Assembly: GCA_963921795.1 (NCBI GenBank)
Contig: OY997645.1
Span: forward strand, 17,695,365-17,759,364
Length of the DNA stretch: 64,000 bases
From: Nannobrachium achirus
Lineage: Eukaryota; Chordata; Actinopteri; Myctophiformes; Myctophidae
Direction of reading: 5' to 3'
Of the stretch, positions 41,423-53,863 are shown one piece after another (positions within the stretch are counted from its first letter, which is position 1; each line of letters opens with the position of its first letter). The notes beneath the pieces are model-generated. The model did no database searches. It had not been told where the DNA came from and saw only the letters and a list, made by a program, of their open reading frames with translations. Position numbers and translations under genes: made by a program.

Positions 41423-41586
41423 GAGAGAACGAGAAAGTACAGGGAGAAACTAAACAATGACCCAGCAAGGAGAGAGGAGTCTTCTACGAAGAGCAGGAGG
41501 TTGTCTGTGGCATAGCAGAACCGCAACAAGGCAGCCGGTTTGCTACCCTCACCAAATACGACTGGCTGATGTACAATACAGTCTAA
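41423..41586 (+). pseudogene. Frameshifted coding remnant in the 4.2-kb element
   Basis: One frame reads a basic helix, RTRKYREKLNNDPARREE, to a stop at 41514. A second frame from 41485 reads to a stop at 41584-41586, ending KYDWLMYNTV. The basic motif R.R.YREKL..DP.RREE resembles N-termini of several transposon-encoded proteins of fish (from memory, not checked). The likely history is an internally deleted transposase gene whose 5' and 3' ends have been joined out of frame. Confidence 0.35.
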
Positions 41587-41680
41587 ATGTATAATCTAAT
41601 CTGATCTAATACTTTTGTACTTTCACTCACTGGACTGGACAGTGGACAGTGTTAAGGTAGGACCCGAGACAAAACTAGCG

Positions 41681-41743
41681 AAAATAGCTGATCTACAAGC
41701 TCTCAACACGTTGTGCTGCGAGAGCTTGTAGATCAGCTATTTT
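41681..41743. repeat. Snap-back copy, 24-bp perfect arms
   Basis: Arms at 41681-41704 and 41720-41743 are exact complements (AAAATAGCTGATCTACAAGC and complement), with a 15-nt loop. Member of the family whose most perfect copy is at 49019-49103. Located in the native part of the 4.2-kb element. Confidence 0.9.
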
Positions 41744-42370
41744 TGGAGTTGCGCAACCCAGCACTCTTTAGCTAGTGGAGATGTGGTGTAATGTCATGAT
41801 TCCTAATTACATTTGTTCAACACAAAATGCTGTGTTCAAGTTCAGGAGACTTCGGAAAAAAGCAATTTACCTGAATGCTGAGTTCTGTTTCCACTAATTG
41901 GTGTTAATAAAATGTTGCCTTGGCTCCAAGTGTGGCTATGCGCCTTATTGTCTCTTTAGGATCCTTCTGCCGTGGGCCGGCAGAAGACTTAGGTGTGCGT
42001 AGCATTCCTGTGCACATCCTCATCATCCATCTACTACTACAATTCTTTCTTATCCCATGTTAAAGCCCTACAATAATATCCTGTTCAGAAATATTATTTA
42101 TCCTGGGTAATTGTTTAATCAATCAGTAAAGTTCAGTACTCACCAGGCCTAGAATTTCGTCAGTTTAGGGGCAAGGCCAATTGGCCTTTGGTGTTGTCAA
42201 ATTTTTGAGGGCACAAAGGCCAAGTGCCAGGGCAGGAAGGCCATCATTAAAACAATGATTTTAAGTCCACGCCACAGTCATAATTAATTTATCTTAAACG
42301 TTAAGGTTTAATGTAATACCTTTCAATTAAATAAATATCAAGAACCTGTTTATTTCTGTTTTGCCATGTG

Positions 42371-42870
42371 CAGTGGTGTAAAGTAACTAAGTACATTTAC
42401 TTAAGTATTGTACTTAATTGTTTATTGTAATTTTGAGTATTTCTAACACTTACTTCTACTCCACTACATCTCGGATCCAAATATTGTACTTTTACTCCAC
42501 TACAATTATTTGAAATCTTTAGTAATACCAGTTACTTTGCATAATAAATTATAATATTATTAAACATACATGAACCACTTTATCCCTATTTAGGCTATTT
42601 GAAAATAATCAAGCTTGTAGAAATAGCAGATCTACAAGCTCAAGATGTGTCGCATAACTATGCGTTGTGAGCTTGTAGATCTGCTATTTTCAATAATGTT
42701 GTACTTTTACTTTTGGTACTTTAAGTACATTTTGATACCAATACTTTTGTACTTTTACTCAAGTATATTTGGAATTTGAGGACTTTACTTGCAACGGAAG
42801 TATTTCTACATTGCAGTAGGCTATTGATACTTTTACTTAAGTAAAACATTCGAGAACTTTTCCACCACTG
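42371..42870 (+). mobile_element. hAT element (AGTAACTAAGTAC family) with 8-bp TSD
   Basis: GCCATGTG at 42363-42370 and 42871-42878 flanks exactly 500 bp that open CAGTGGTGTAAAGTAAC and close TTTTCCACCACTG. The interior is dominated by TACTTTTACT/AGTAC motifs, as in a hAT MITE family common in fish genomes. Other pieces of it lie at 5149-5215, 17579-17700 and 26347-26600. A snap-back interrupts it at 42621-42689. Confidence 0.95.
42621..42689. repeat. Snap-back copy inside a nested hAT element
   Basis: Arms at 42621-42642 and 42668-42689 (AAATAGCAGATCTACAAGCT and complement) are perfect over 22 bp around a 25-nt loop containing ATGTGTCGCATAACTATGCG. Confidence 0.9.
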
Positions 42871-44550
42871 GCCATGTGCACGCACGCACACACGCACACA
42901 AACTCCTCCCTCCCGTTCGCGGAGTGATCCCTTTCTCAACAATGATGTACTTTCTGACAGCTCAGCCTCTTGGGGAAAGAATAGCTTTTGGTTCCCTTGT
43001 GCTGCATTTTGGTTGTTGTCCTGAGCTCAGCAGAGCTCCGTTTGAAGGCATTCGTTCGCACATTCGGATTTATTCAACAGGCTGCGTTAGATAAAACTCC
43101 CGTTTAGCCCGGTGATGTTTTTGTGTTGTAACTTGTATAAACACTGTGTCGCGGGACTCCGGCAGCTCCACTATGCGGCGGCTGCTATGCTGCTACTACG
43201 AGCGTAAATGGAATCTACTTCTGGTCATGTGCGCAGCTCAACCAACCACGCACTGCTGTTACCGTAATGACTGGAAAATCGCGCAGAGGAAAAAACGGTA
43301 AAAAGCAGTTAATGGACTGCTGTGGGCGCCAGGGCACCACGGCCACTGTGGCCGTTTGGGCATGTCATTTTTCGAGGGGCACACGGCCAAAGAGAGGGGC
43401 AACGGCGGCCATGGCCGTCGTGGCCGCCGTGAATTTCCTGCCCTGGTACTCACTAATAGGTAGGTTAAAACACAGTTTGCTTTGACACATGAAGATATGA
43501 TCATACGGTGTGACACTAAATAATTTGGTGTGACATTCCAAATAGTGAAAAATCATACCTTTATTAACACTTGGGGAGCCAAACGCGTTCAGGGACGAGT
43601 TATGGCCACTAGATGTCACCCTGCCACAGGAAGTTATATCGTCGAGGGACGAGTCAACAAATAGTTAACTTTTCGAGACCGCAGCTTCCCTTTGCATGCC
43701 CTGAATCCATTACGTCACCCAGCCAGGGCAGGAAGCCCCCTGTCTCTCCCCACACGGAAGGATTTTACATGGCTTTAGATTCTACTTTGAAACATAAGAA
43801 CGGCTTTATCTGAGAATGAGGTAAAAACAGCCCCATGGAGGCAGAGAGCTGATTGTTTTCACGGCGACACTTTACCGCGAATTTACCGCGATTTTTTTAC
43901 CGCGAGTTTCGCGAGCGTTTGTAAACAAATGGAGTACCTCCTCAATCTTCTCTGGACACGCACGTGCACACGCACGAAGCTTGCGGGGCTCATCAAAACA
44001 TAACGTAAGTCAATGGTGGCACCAGCAACAGCTATAAATGTTATAAACCTTGGCCGCCCATGTGTTAATGATTAAACCAAAAAAATGTTTATGGATTACA
44101 TAGAGAATATTATCAGGAAGAGTCACAAATATTTGTGTAATTTTAGAGAAAGTTTTGACAGAATACATTTAAAATATGTTGTAAGATCATGAACATGGGC
44201 CTCACACAGAGTGTCGATTATGAAAAAAATATACAGATATAATTAATTTTCAAAAAACTATAGTGGATCACTGGTTAGTTATGATAAAGGACTTTGATAA
44301 AGTGAGTAACTTAAGAAAGATGTACTCCATTTTCATTTTATAAACAATTATTTTCATGTCACACCATATGACGATTTTAGGCACAAGTACAACAAACTGC
44401 TGAATAAAGTCTGATTCCAATAAAATATCTAAAAACAAAATGTATTTCCATAAGGTTGAGAGTGAGTAGAACAAAAGTAAATAACTTTTATGCCTGCATT
44501 TTAAAGTTTTTTTAAAAACACATTTTTTGGGGCGTCACGTCACTGACCCA

Positions 44551-44722
44551 TATATATGTTTCTCTCTCTCTCTTTCTCAGTTTCTATCCCCTTTCAACCA
44601 TTCCTTCTCTCTCTTGTCATCTCCCACTTTCCTTCTCATTATTTCTCTTTCTCTCTGTTACTCTGTTACTCACTCATTCTCTCTCTCTCTCACACACATG
44701 CATGCACGCACGCACGCACGTA

Positions 44723-44811
<89 letters not shown>

Positions 44812-45391
44812 TAAACAGGGAGCACAGATCAATACCTTCATAATTAGACATCCCCCCAAATCAATGTTGGCAGACTGAGAAGTGAATGGTGCAAACCTCC
44901 ACTTCTCTTACTGTATAGGATCTCGGGGAACCTGTGATTGTTTGATCATGTTTGATCACTCTCACTGATCCTTTTCTGTTTGTGCTTGCAATCCTTGTTT
45001 CAGAGTTCAGACAAATTCGCAAAACACCAAACACAACTAGGAAGCAATTGGAATCACAGAGTGCATCTAAACAACATTAATCAGAGCTGTAATTACCTCC
45101 GGTTTTCTCTTTCCTTTTATTTCTTTCCATTTCGGTTTTCTTTCATGATCAAATGGGAGGGAGTTGACTTGGTGGAGACATCTCCTGAGCGCTCTTTGAG
45201 ATTAATTTGGTGTTTGTAGATAGAATTATGTAGAATTATGTTTATGTTAAACATAATTGTATTTAAAACCTTGTACTGTATCACTACTTAGAGGGTATTG
45301 TTTTGCTGTCATACAGGTATTTAATGTCTCAGATGCTGAATGCTAATTCACATTACAGTAAAACACATGTGAGCATGCATGTGTGTATATT
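44551..45391. other. No gene seen; CT and CGCA/CA microsatellites
   Basis: CT-rich run 44560-44690, then (CGCA)n and (CA)n at 44690-44810. The rest to 45391 is unassigned. Confidence 0.5.
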
Positions 45392-45399
45392 GTGTACAG

Positions 45400-47372
45400 A
45401 AGGGGTCTCCAACGTTTTCAGGCCAAGGGCCCCTTAGCTGAGAGAGATGAAGCATGGACCCCCAGATTCCATATACCGGTAGTTTCATCGTTTGACAGCA
45501 CAATCATCAGTGTATTTTGGATTCATGTCAATTTATGTTATCAGATATGTAACCACTTGAACCGTCAATACTTCATGAACTTGACCTTTCACTCGGTACT
45601 TAGTCTGCTCTTTTTTCCCCTCTACACCAAACCTCTTTGCCGAAAAGAGCTAGTTGTAGATCGGCTATTTTTGGCTAAAGTTCTCAGGTTAATATAAAAA
45701 AGGAGAAAAAAAGTTTCTATCACAAAGATTTGAAGGACCCCCTGTAGTAACTCTGAGGACCCCCTCGGGGTCCCGGACCCCCTGTTGAAGACCCCTAGTG
45801 TTGCGCGGGCTGGAGTTTTTCATGGACCGCGGATTTTAGTTATCTGACCCAGCCCAGCCTGGCCCGCAACAACGCATCAATTTTCACAGCCCAGCTCAGC
45901 CCGGCCCGCCGTCAATAAATACATGTCAAATACGTCTTTGAATGTGGATTTTTAAAGTTATACCATGTAACTTTTTTTATAAAACAAATCTTAAAATTGT
46001 CCTAACTGTTAAATCGCTAAAGTTTTAGAACCCCCACTCCGTTAATTTCAGCTTCTAAAGCCTTCTCTTTATATGTTTTCTATGAGCCGTGAGGGGGGGA
46101 GAATTTCGCGGCAAAATGACGTCATCTGCATCATGTGTATACGTTGGCCAATCATATCGCCGATCATAAACACATGGTACACTACCGGCCAATCACAGGC
46201 GCATCTTGCTGACTTCTCAGGAAGTAGCTTGCCTCAACATAACAACAACATACTCGGGTGAAGGAGTGTGTTTCTCCGGAATGCCTGAACGCACAGGAAC
46301 CAGGGACCCCTCTAAAGATAGATCTCGGCGAGGTGGGGGCAGACGCGGTGGCGAGAGGCCCGGTCCGCCTCTCGGCCGAAAGACGCGGACGCGACCGCGG
46401 TTTGCTATACAGCTCTGACCACTAGTTGAGCAACTTACACAGTATAGCTTTAAGGCAGCCAATTTCAACTGTACAAAAACAGAACGGAGGAGAAACTTTC
46501 AACACTGATATAGAGCACATAGCCTAGTGCAGTGCAACAACAGAGCCATACAAAAATATCGTTCGAACATTTAAAAGCAATGAACCGTTAATTAGCTATA
46601 TGACGGCATGACGAGTGACGACATGCATGCTTATTTTAATTGATAACACTCCTGTATGTGTATGAATATACACACGGAGCACAACTAGTAACTACTGTAT
46701 CACAGAGAGATGAGGATCGAGTCACAAGCCTAGTCAGACACTGGCGAACCGCGCCGAGACAACACACTTTGACCAAAGCAACAGCTGTATGCCTCTCAAC
46801 ATAATTATTTTCTACAATCTATGCTCTCACCGCAGCACGACAGCAACCAACCAGCAGAAGGTAATTAACCAGCTCCTTACCTAATCTGCTGCGGAGGTGC
46901 AAAGTTGATCAAACTTTCAAAGGGTGTACGTTGTTTAAGTCAAAGGAGCATTGTTTTCATATCATAAAATTTACTTTAGTTTAGTCAAAAGCTTGTACAA
47001 TCCACACTAGTCCACACGTGAGTTCTGTTTACATTGAGCTGCAGATCGGCTGCGGAAAGTAGCCAATAACTAGCAAGCAGAGCGCACTTCCTCTCAAAGC
47101 GGTGGATTTCAAAATAAGATAGGCTACTCCTGTAATATGATTAGGCAAATGGTTTTATTTTCAAGTCTACTTACAGGAAGTAATGGACTTAATTAGAATT
47201 ACATGACACAGACCAGTTTGGCTGACGAGCATAGGGAAGGACACTTGGTGCGCATTATAGACCGAGACCGCCTCAACCCGCCCCGCCGATAAAGTGTACA
47301 TTTCTTGGCCCAGCTCAACCCGGCCTGCGGGCTGACCGTGGGGGTCCGCGGGCCGCCCCGCGCATCACTATG
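45400..47372 (-). mobile_element. hAT copy split by a second element; TSD flanks the pair
   Basis: GTGTACAG is present at 45392-45399 and 47373-47380. The left end AAGGGGTCTCCAACG is a one-base variant of the family terminus. The family right end GTTGAAGACCCC stops at 45795, and its last two bases TG reappear at 47371-47372, after the nested element and directly before the second GTGTACAG. The family interior includes GTTGTAGATCGGC, half of the snap-back. Confidence 0.88.
45796..47370. mobile_element. TIR element inserted two bases from the end of a hAT copy
   Basis: Ends TAGTGTTGCGCGGG and CCCCGCGCATCACTA are inverted. GC-rich subterminal blocks (CAGCCCAGCCTGGCCCG on the left, CAGCTCAACCCGGCCTGCGG on the right) point the same way. 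Length about 1.57 kb. No target duplication could be defined. A GC-rich open frame on either strand at about 46217-46468 has no recognisable domain. Confidence 0.78.
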
Positions 47373-47380
47373 GTGTACAG

Positions 47381-47721
47381 AACACCATAAAGACCTTACA
47401 CATCCATGCACCATGCATTGAGGAGGGGTTTCCCACTCCTGAATATGATGTAACATAAACATGGCTGCCGTGTGAGCATGGAAAATTGTGCAGGATCTAC
47501 TTTAAACAATTTTTAAGATGTTTGACAATCAATAGTGAATAATGACATGGACAAAATATGGACACCAGGGGTAATGGGTAGGCTGATGTAAGGTGAAATA
47601 TCACTCGTACCTACTGGGTATCAAACCAGGTATTATTTTATTTTTGAGTTGATAATGCAAATAATAATACATCTAATAGCAGCAGTAAGCCTGAACAGCA
47701 GCACGCACGCACGCACGCACG

Positions 47722-47763
<42 letters not shown>

Positions 47764-48560
47764 CCATGCATTCATCCGTGATGTTGCTGGAAAGGAGCTG
47801 GGGGCTTTCTTTGAAGAGATTTGCAGACGACAGAAATTAATATTTTACCTTGCTTTATTAGGAAAGGAGCCAATATATGTTCATGCCAGGCGTTACGGTA
47901 CCTGTGTTCAATCTGCAGTTTATTGCTTCTGATCTCTTTAGCTCTTGTGTTATTATGGTGGACACTGAATGTGGGATTCTATCAATATTATCTAACAAAG
48001 ACTCCCGCCTTTCTGGCACCAAAGCTCTTATGATTCACCACCACCATTCAGTAAAATGGCCCTATACCTCTTTCTTCATACCCATGCTTAGAATATTCGT
48101 ATGTGGACCATATTCATATCGCAAATAAATTCAAAGTTATTTCAAAATGCACATTGCAGATGACAGTATTGTGCACGCACTTGGTGAGCCACTTGAAAGA
48201 AAAATAATATAATACATACAATAAGAACCCCCAGCTCACCTAGCTGACACTAAACTAAAAAAGGGTATCTCTTTCCAACTGTTTGGAGCAAAATGTGTTA
48301 ATTCGTTTTTCCGTCACATTTGACTGGTGTTTGTCTCTCAGGAGGGAACTCGTGCTGTGGGAAACTTGTGTGCATTGTGATGGAATAAAACATGATAGCC
48401 AACACATGCCAGTTCAATTACAGACACACTTTGTTCCCCATCTGATCTGAATATGCCACATTCTGTCTGATTTTCAGGGCTGGCTAACACAGTCTCGGTC
48501 TTGGACGGCTGCTGCATCCAAGCCTGATTCTGGGATTTCTGGGTTACGCCAGGCCATCTG
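47381..48560. other. No gene seen; CGCA/CA microsatellite
   Basis: (GCAC)n then (CA)n at 47701-47759. Otherwise unassigned. Confidence 0.45.
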
Positions 48561-48562
48561 CT

Positions 48563-48593
<31 letters not shown>
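48561..48593 (+). repeat. (TTTC)n microsatellite used as hAT target
   Basis: TTTC units directly precede the hAT element at 48594; TTCTTTCT resumes after it at 49192-49199. Confidence 0.95.
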
Positions 48594-49191
48594 CAGGGGC
48601 ATCAATTGGGTATGGCAGGGGTATGCAGCTGCCATACCCTGGGTCCAGGGTTACTTTTAAATATAAATCCATGAATGTCTCTTTGTCTATCTGTAGTGGT
48701 TATTATGTTGTTCAATTACAGTAAACTACTGTAACTACAAATATGCAAAATTTAACATAATGGTCACTTTAACAAGGTATTATAGTAATTATATTCTCCA
48801 CACTTGTATTCTCCCCAGCTTGACAAAATGGTATATTACCAGGTTCCGCAGGTCAGCTGCACAGGTGCAATGCATTATTGTTAATTGTGGCACGTTTACT
48901 AACATGCTAGGTGTAGCTGCACTTGAAAAAACATTCCAGGCTGCCATATCCAGCCCAAGAAACCGTAGAAACCTGTGTAAAAAACGGACAAAAGTATATA
49001 TATTTTTTTCAGACATTTTATTGTGAAAATAGCCGATCTACATGCTCACAACGCCTCGCGCTGCGAGGCGTTGTGAGCATGTAGATCGGCTATTTTCACA
49101 ATAGAACCGTGTTATCCAAAATGTAATGCCTATTTTCCATGAGGACTCTCATCTTTGCCATACCCTAGCTTTTGCTGAACTGACGCCACTG
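48594..49191. mobile_element. hAT element with 8-bp TSD carrying a perfect palindrome
   Basis: TTCTTTCT at 48586-48593 and 49192-49199 flanks ends CAGGGGCATCAATTGGG and TGACGCCACTG. Subterminal GGTATGGCA on the left and TGCCATACC on the right are inverted. Length 598 bp, non-coding. The TSD falls in a microsatellite, so it is slightly less decisive than others here. Confidence 0.82.
49019..49103. repeat. Perfect palindrome, 41-bp arms with 3-nt loop
   Basis: Arms 49019-49059 and 49063-49103 are exact reverse complements around GCT. The outermost bases are TA on both sides, then TTGTGAAAATAGCCGATCTA and complement. This is the longest and most perfect member of the snap-back family. A transcript would form an uninterrupted 41-bp duplex. 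Confidence 0.97.
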
Positions 49192-49199
49192 TTCTTTCT

Positions 49200-51862
49200 A
49201 TTTCCTTTATTTATTCAGGGAAGCCGAGAAAGCTCTCTTTTTCAAGGACGCAAGGACACAGCATATAAAACATTTGAATCACATTACAATGTCAAGGATG
49301 CAAATAAATATAGTGTTTCATGAAACAGGTGCAGTCAGTATGTACTGTAGTGTGTGCTCAAGAAGCACCCTAATGTCTCTATTGAGACCGAGCACACCAG
49401 CAACAGAGAGTCCGTAAGTTTGGTCCATTTGTGTGGAGCATAATAATTGAAAGCAGTCTTTGTCTTTCCTTGTTCACTGTATTTATGTGGACTGGTATAT
49501 CTTATGTGTGTTTGTGAACTGGTTGAAAGGAAGCTAATTACCACACAAGGCCTTATAAATACAATGTTGCTCTCTAAACACTGGTTCTAGGTTGGAACTA
49601 CAAGAGTTTTTTTTATCCAGCTCTCAATTTCTTCTTTGGCATTTTTCTCTATCGCGGCAGCTGTTGGACTAGTCTGGTTGTCTGTCTGTGAGAAATGAAT
49701 GATCTCCCCGCTCCGAGCGAGCCGCTCGGTAGTATTACATAACAACATTTAACTCTGTGTGGGTAAGATGGCTTCAGGACGCTTCAAGCACTTCGTTGGA
49801 TAGCGGAGTTCCACAATGCAACGTGCCCCCACGATTCAAGCCGAATGAAACCGAAAACAACCAAGTGTCCGCCATTAAAATCTCCATCGTCTAAACTTAA
49901 GTCTTCAACCCCAAAAGGGCCCTCAAACTTGTTTGTGGCACGGAATTAACTTGTACGTTTTTTTTGGAATAGTATTTAGTTGTTTAAACTCCATAAATGT
50001 GTTCAATTAATCATGACAGAGCCTATTTAAAAATATGCCACAGCGTTGTCGGAGAATTCATAGAATCGGTGTGTATCGTCCCGGGATACGCATGTATCCG
50101 TCTGTCAAGCTCCTTTAGCCGGCTACATGAGTGTTTCACTGCCAGCCGCCGGTTCTGGCCCGAACTTGGTGGCAATATTGACCATGTTCAAACGACTAAA
50201 TACTATCCTAAAATATCTTAAAAGTAAATTCCGGGCCACAAATAAGACGTTTGGGAGTGTTTAAGGAGTTAAAAAAGTACAGCGATGGAAAAAAATGGCT
50301 GCCGTTCGTTTTTTTTTTTTTTTTTTTTAATTTCGTTTCAGAAGCCCTCGGCTCAGCTCCGCACTCAGCAGTACTGTCCCATTTCACAGGGAAAACGTGT
50401 GTCCTTTGTGGACTTCACAGGGCAACACCCTACCCTAGCTAGGGTACGCACTCTGAATTGGGAAGGGGCTCATGTAGGTACTTGTAAGTAAATCGTTATG
50501 AACAGCTAAAATCAGTTTGTGTGTCTCAGCCACTACTCTGCAGGCTTGTTTGAATGTGTGTGTTGTCTTGACTCGTGCTGTTCTCATCTGTGTTGGAGGC
50601 GGAGCTGTCAGCTGTGTGTGTGTATGAGGAGTGTAGTGGCCGTCCTCTTCACGTTGATCGCAACCCCCCCCCCGTCCCCTATTTTTTTTACAGTTGCCAA
50701 TGCGCAACCCCAACGGCACCTTCCCGCGACCAAACTTTGGGTCGCGACCCATAGTTTGAGAACCGCTGAATTACTCTGTCAATCAGATCTGAATCATGTA
50801 GACATCAAGTGGCTGAGTACACTTGGCATAAACAACCTTGGCACCATGTGCAGCATTCAAATGGCAGCAATGAGGGCTTGAGTCATCATGTGGATTACTC
50901 AGGTTTTCTTTAAATAGCCTTCTCAGTGTGAAACAGAACCAAGAAATAAGAAGAAATGAGAACATGAAGCAATTGTATTACAACTAACAAGTGGATGTTG
51001 TATTTGTATTAGTAATATTAGTACTTTGGAGCACTACAAAAGTAATCCTGTTGACACTGGAATTATATAGGTGCTCAATAAGAAACAAAGGATATTTGAT
51101 AATACTGTAAAAGGAACATTGTATAGGCATTGTTGATTTTCATCATACCTACCCACAACTCTGCTTGCTGTATTTCTGTTAGAACACTGATATAGGACCA
51201 GCACTGGCACAGAGAAAATGTTGTGAATGTCTAAGATATCAGAGGGATGACAGACCCCAAAATAAGATGCCACATTTCCTGTCTGGACCTTTCCATGCAA
51301 TTTCAAAGTGAAGAAACCTGAAGGATTCTGTTACTTCTGTAAGTATTCGTTACCTTTTGTGTAGGCTATATATAGGCTATATGTACAGTATTCTGTATAT
51401 ACACATTGCTACTTTGTATAACACTATGCGTAATTCCATTTGGACTGAAGCTTGTACAGTATAGAAAATGATTCACTTCATTAACACATGCCTTGTATAC
51501 CTTTTCCATGTTTGGAAACTACTATAGTGATAAAAAAAAAAGTATGCATCATTTATCTAATATATGCGCTAGACATAAATAGCAAGGTGATGTGTTGAAG
51601 GTGCGGAGGTGTGTGCTTCTACATTAATGGCTGATTTAATGGTGGGAGGAAAGAATTGCCTTTTCATTTCGTTAATGTTCTTAAAGCAAAAGACAGCGAC
51701 ATGCAGAGAGTATGGTATGACTCACCTCCCGCTGCTCTCTCTTGTCGTCTCCTTGCCTCTGAGAAGGAACAAACGGTGACTTTTGGGTGTCTGATGTCCT
51801 GGTTCAGAGTGGATGACAGCCAGTTGCAGGTTTTAAAACAAACGTGGCAAAGCAGAACAATA

Positions 51863-51960
<98 letters not shown>

Positions 51961-52703
51961 CCGCTGACTTACAGAGAGGAACTTTTTTCCATATAATCAT
52001 TGTGTTCTGCATGCAGACTCTGGATATATACTCCTATGGGAGTTCATTTACATGAAACTTTGCAAATTTAGCAACTCGCTGGTTTTGTTTTCTGAGGATA
52101 ATGTGCCTTGCTACAGTATATGTGAGCCCAGAATCGACGCGCTACACCATATATGGGCATAGGACACGCAACACCCTACCTACAGTGTATGGGCATAAAC
52201 GGGTGAAACAGTGCCCACATTTCTGACATCACTGATACCGCCGCCTGCACTGCGCACGCGTCTCTGCCATGGTAACATCCGCATGTTGAAACAATGCCCA
52301 AATTTGGAGATGACTGACATCACTGACGCGTCTGGGTTCTCCAACATATTAGACTCCTACATTCAATCCCTCATATACTGTGAACTGAGCATGGTAGAGA
52401 TGTAATGTACAGTGTACTGTGTGTACAGTAATGTATTGTAAGACAATAAACAACATTTGTCTCTAGCTGATGAGCAGAACTGCTCTTAACAAGAGCAGGC
52501 ACAAAACTAGATGCTCAAGGGAGCTGATGCATCTCATAAAAGATTGTTATTTTTTATTGGCCAGCATATTGGCCCAAGCAGCTGCTGCTGATCATTTGGA
52601 AAAGAACAAATATCAGACAGCGCACACAGTAATCAGCCCAACAATAATTGCTCTATCACAAAAGTATGAAAAGTTATGTTCTTTCTAACTTAACTCGTAA
52701 CTC
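49200..52703. other. No gene seen; GA microsatellite
   Basis: Poly(T) at 50309-50328, (GA)n at 51866-51957 and a small CATATATGGGCAT fragment near 52147-52200. Short open frames elsewhere show no domains. Confidence 0.45.
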
Positions 52704-52905
52704 CATAGGCAGCCATAGCTGATTGGGTACAAAGCCCGCCTGGGAAGCAGAAAGTCACAGGTTTGATTCCCTGCCCTCAAACGTGTCAACATGTTCTTGA
52801 GCAAGACAGTTAACCCGTAGTGCCCCCCCCCCCCCCCCCCCCCCCCGCACACACAGTACCCAGCTGAACACTGAAGTTCCCTGCGGGATGAAATATAGTT
52901 GTTAT
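52704..52905 (+). mobile_element. tRNA-derived SINE with internal poly(C)
   Basis: Plus-strand head GCAGCCATAGCTGATTGGG, A-box-like region, B-box-like GGTTTGATTCCC, then TTGAGCAAGACAGTTAACCC, a 24-base poly(C) at 52823-52846 and the tail CTGCGGGATGAAATA. Poly(C) in this position reflects slippage in the CC-rich middle of fish tRNA SINEs (inference). Confidence 0.75.
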
Positions 52906-53298
52906 TACAATTAACTCCAGATCTTGTGGTTCTGCAATGTAGTTGTGATGACACAATTGTGACAAAAAATGGTATAATAGTAAATGTGTGCCACTTATTT
53001 CAGGACACGAGGTGAAAGGCTGAAAACCATTAATCCTTCTGTCTAAACCTTAGGGAGTAATCATAGCCCTTTTCAGCACTTTTAAAGATTAAGAAGAAGT
53101 ACTGTCAATTGCTCTGATAACACACAGATCCCCATGGATCTCTAGTCATTAGATCCAAAGACAAACATTCTCACACATACGCACACACACACACGCACAC
53201 ACACACACAAAACGCAAGCTCAAAGCAAACACTGACAAACGGATGGACATTGCCATGCTAAATGCATTATAAACACAGAGAACAGAGTTTGTGTGTGC

Positions 53299-53348
<50 letters not shown>

Positions 53349-53773
53349 AACAACATGGCCAACTAATACACACTAGGTGCTCAGATAAATGGTTTCGATC
53401 AGACTTATGTGCAGTACTATACAGTGTGCAGTGTGTGTGTGTATACCGGTATATTGTTGTGCTGTGCTCCCATAGCGTGCTTTCTGTGGAACAGCCACAC
53501 AATTCCTTTTTTCCCTTTTATGTAAAGAAGTCCGCTCTACGGTACAAACTCAGCGAGAAGGAAAAAATAAATCCTGTGAGTTTGTTCTTCACAACCTTCA
53601 ACCAACTGTCAACAAACACAGCGCCCATGTCTGTGTTTTTCTAAGGAAGCATTGTTTGTGTGCGGGGTATCACAGAAAAACGCGTCCAGGAGCGGTTGTG
53701 CAGGCATTCATCATCTCTCTCTCACTCTCTCACATTCAGACACAAACACGCGCACGCAACCGCACACGCACCC

Positions 53774-53863
<90 letters not shown>

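Larger units (their letters stand above)
42144..43445. mobile_element. hAT element with 8-bp TSD, nested
   Basis: GTACTCAC at 42136-42143 and 43446-43453 flanks ends CAGGCCTAGAATTTC and GAATTTCCTGCCCTG. The left interior repeats GGCAAGGCCAATTGGCC and the right interior GGCCGTCGTGGCCGCC. Length 1302 bp, of which 508 bp are a second hAT element plus its TSD. No transposase. Confidence 0.88.

Noticed and set aside
46217..46468. GC-rich Arg/Gly/Pro frames on both strands
   Set aside because: Open on both strands because of base composition; no domain; lies inside a non-coding TIR element.
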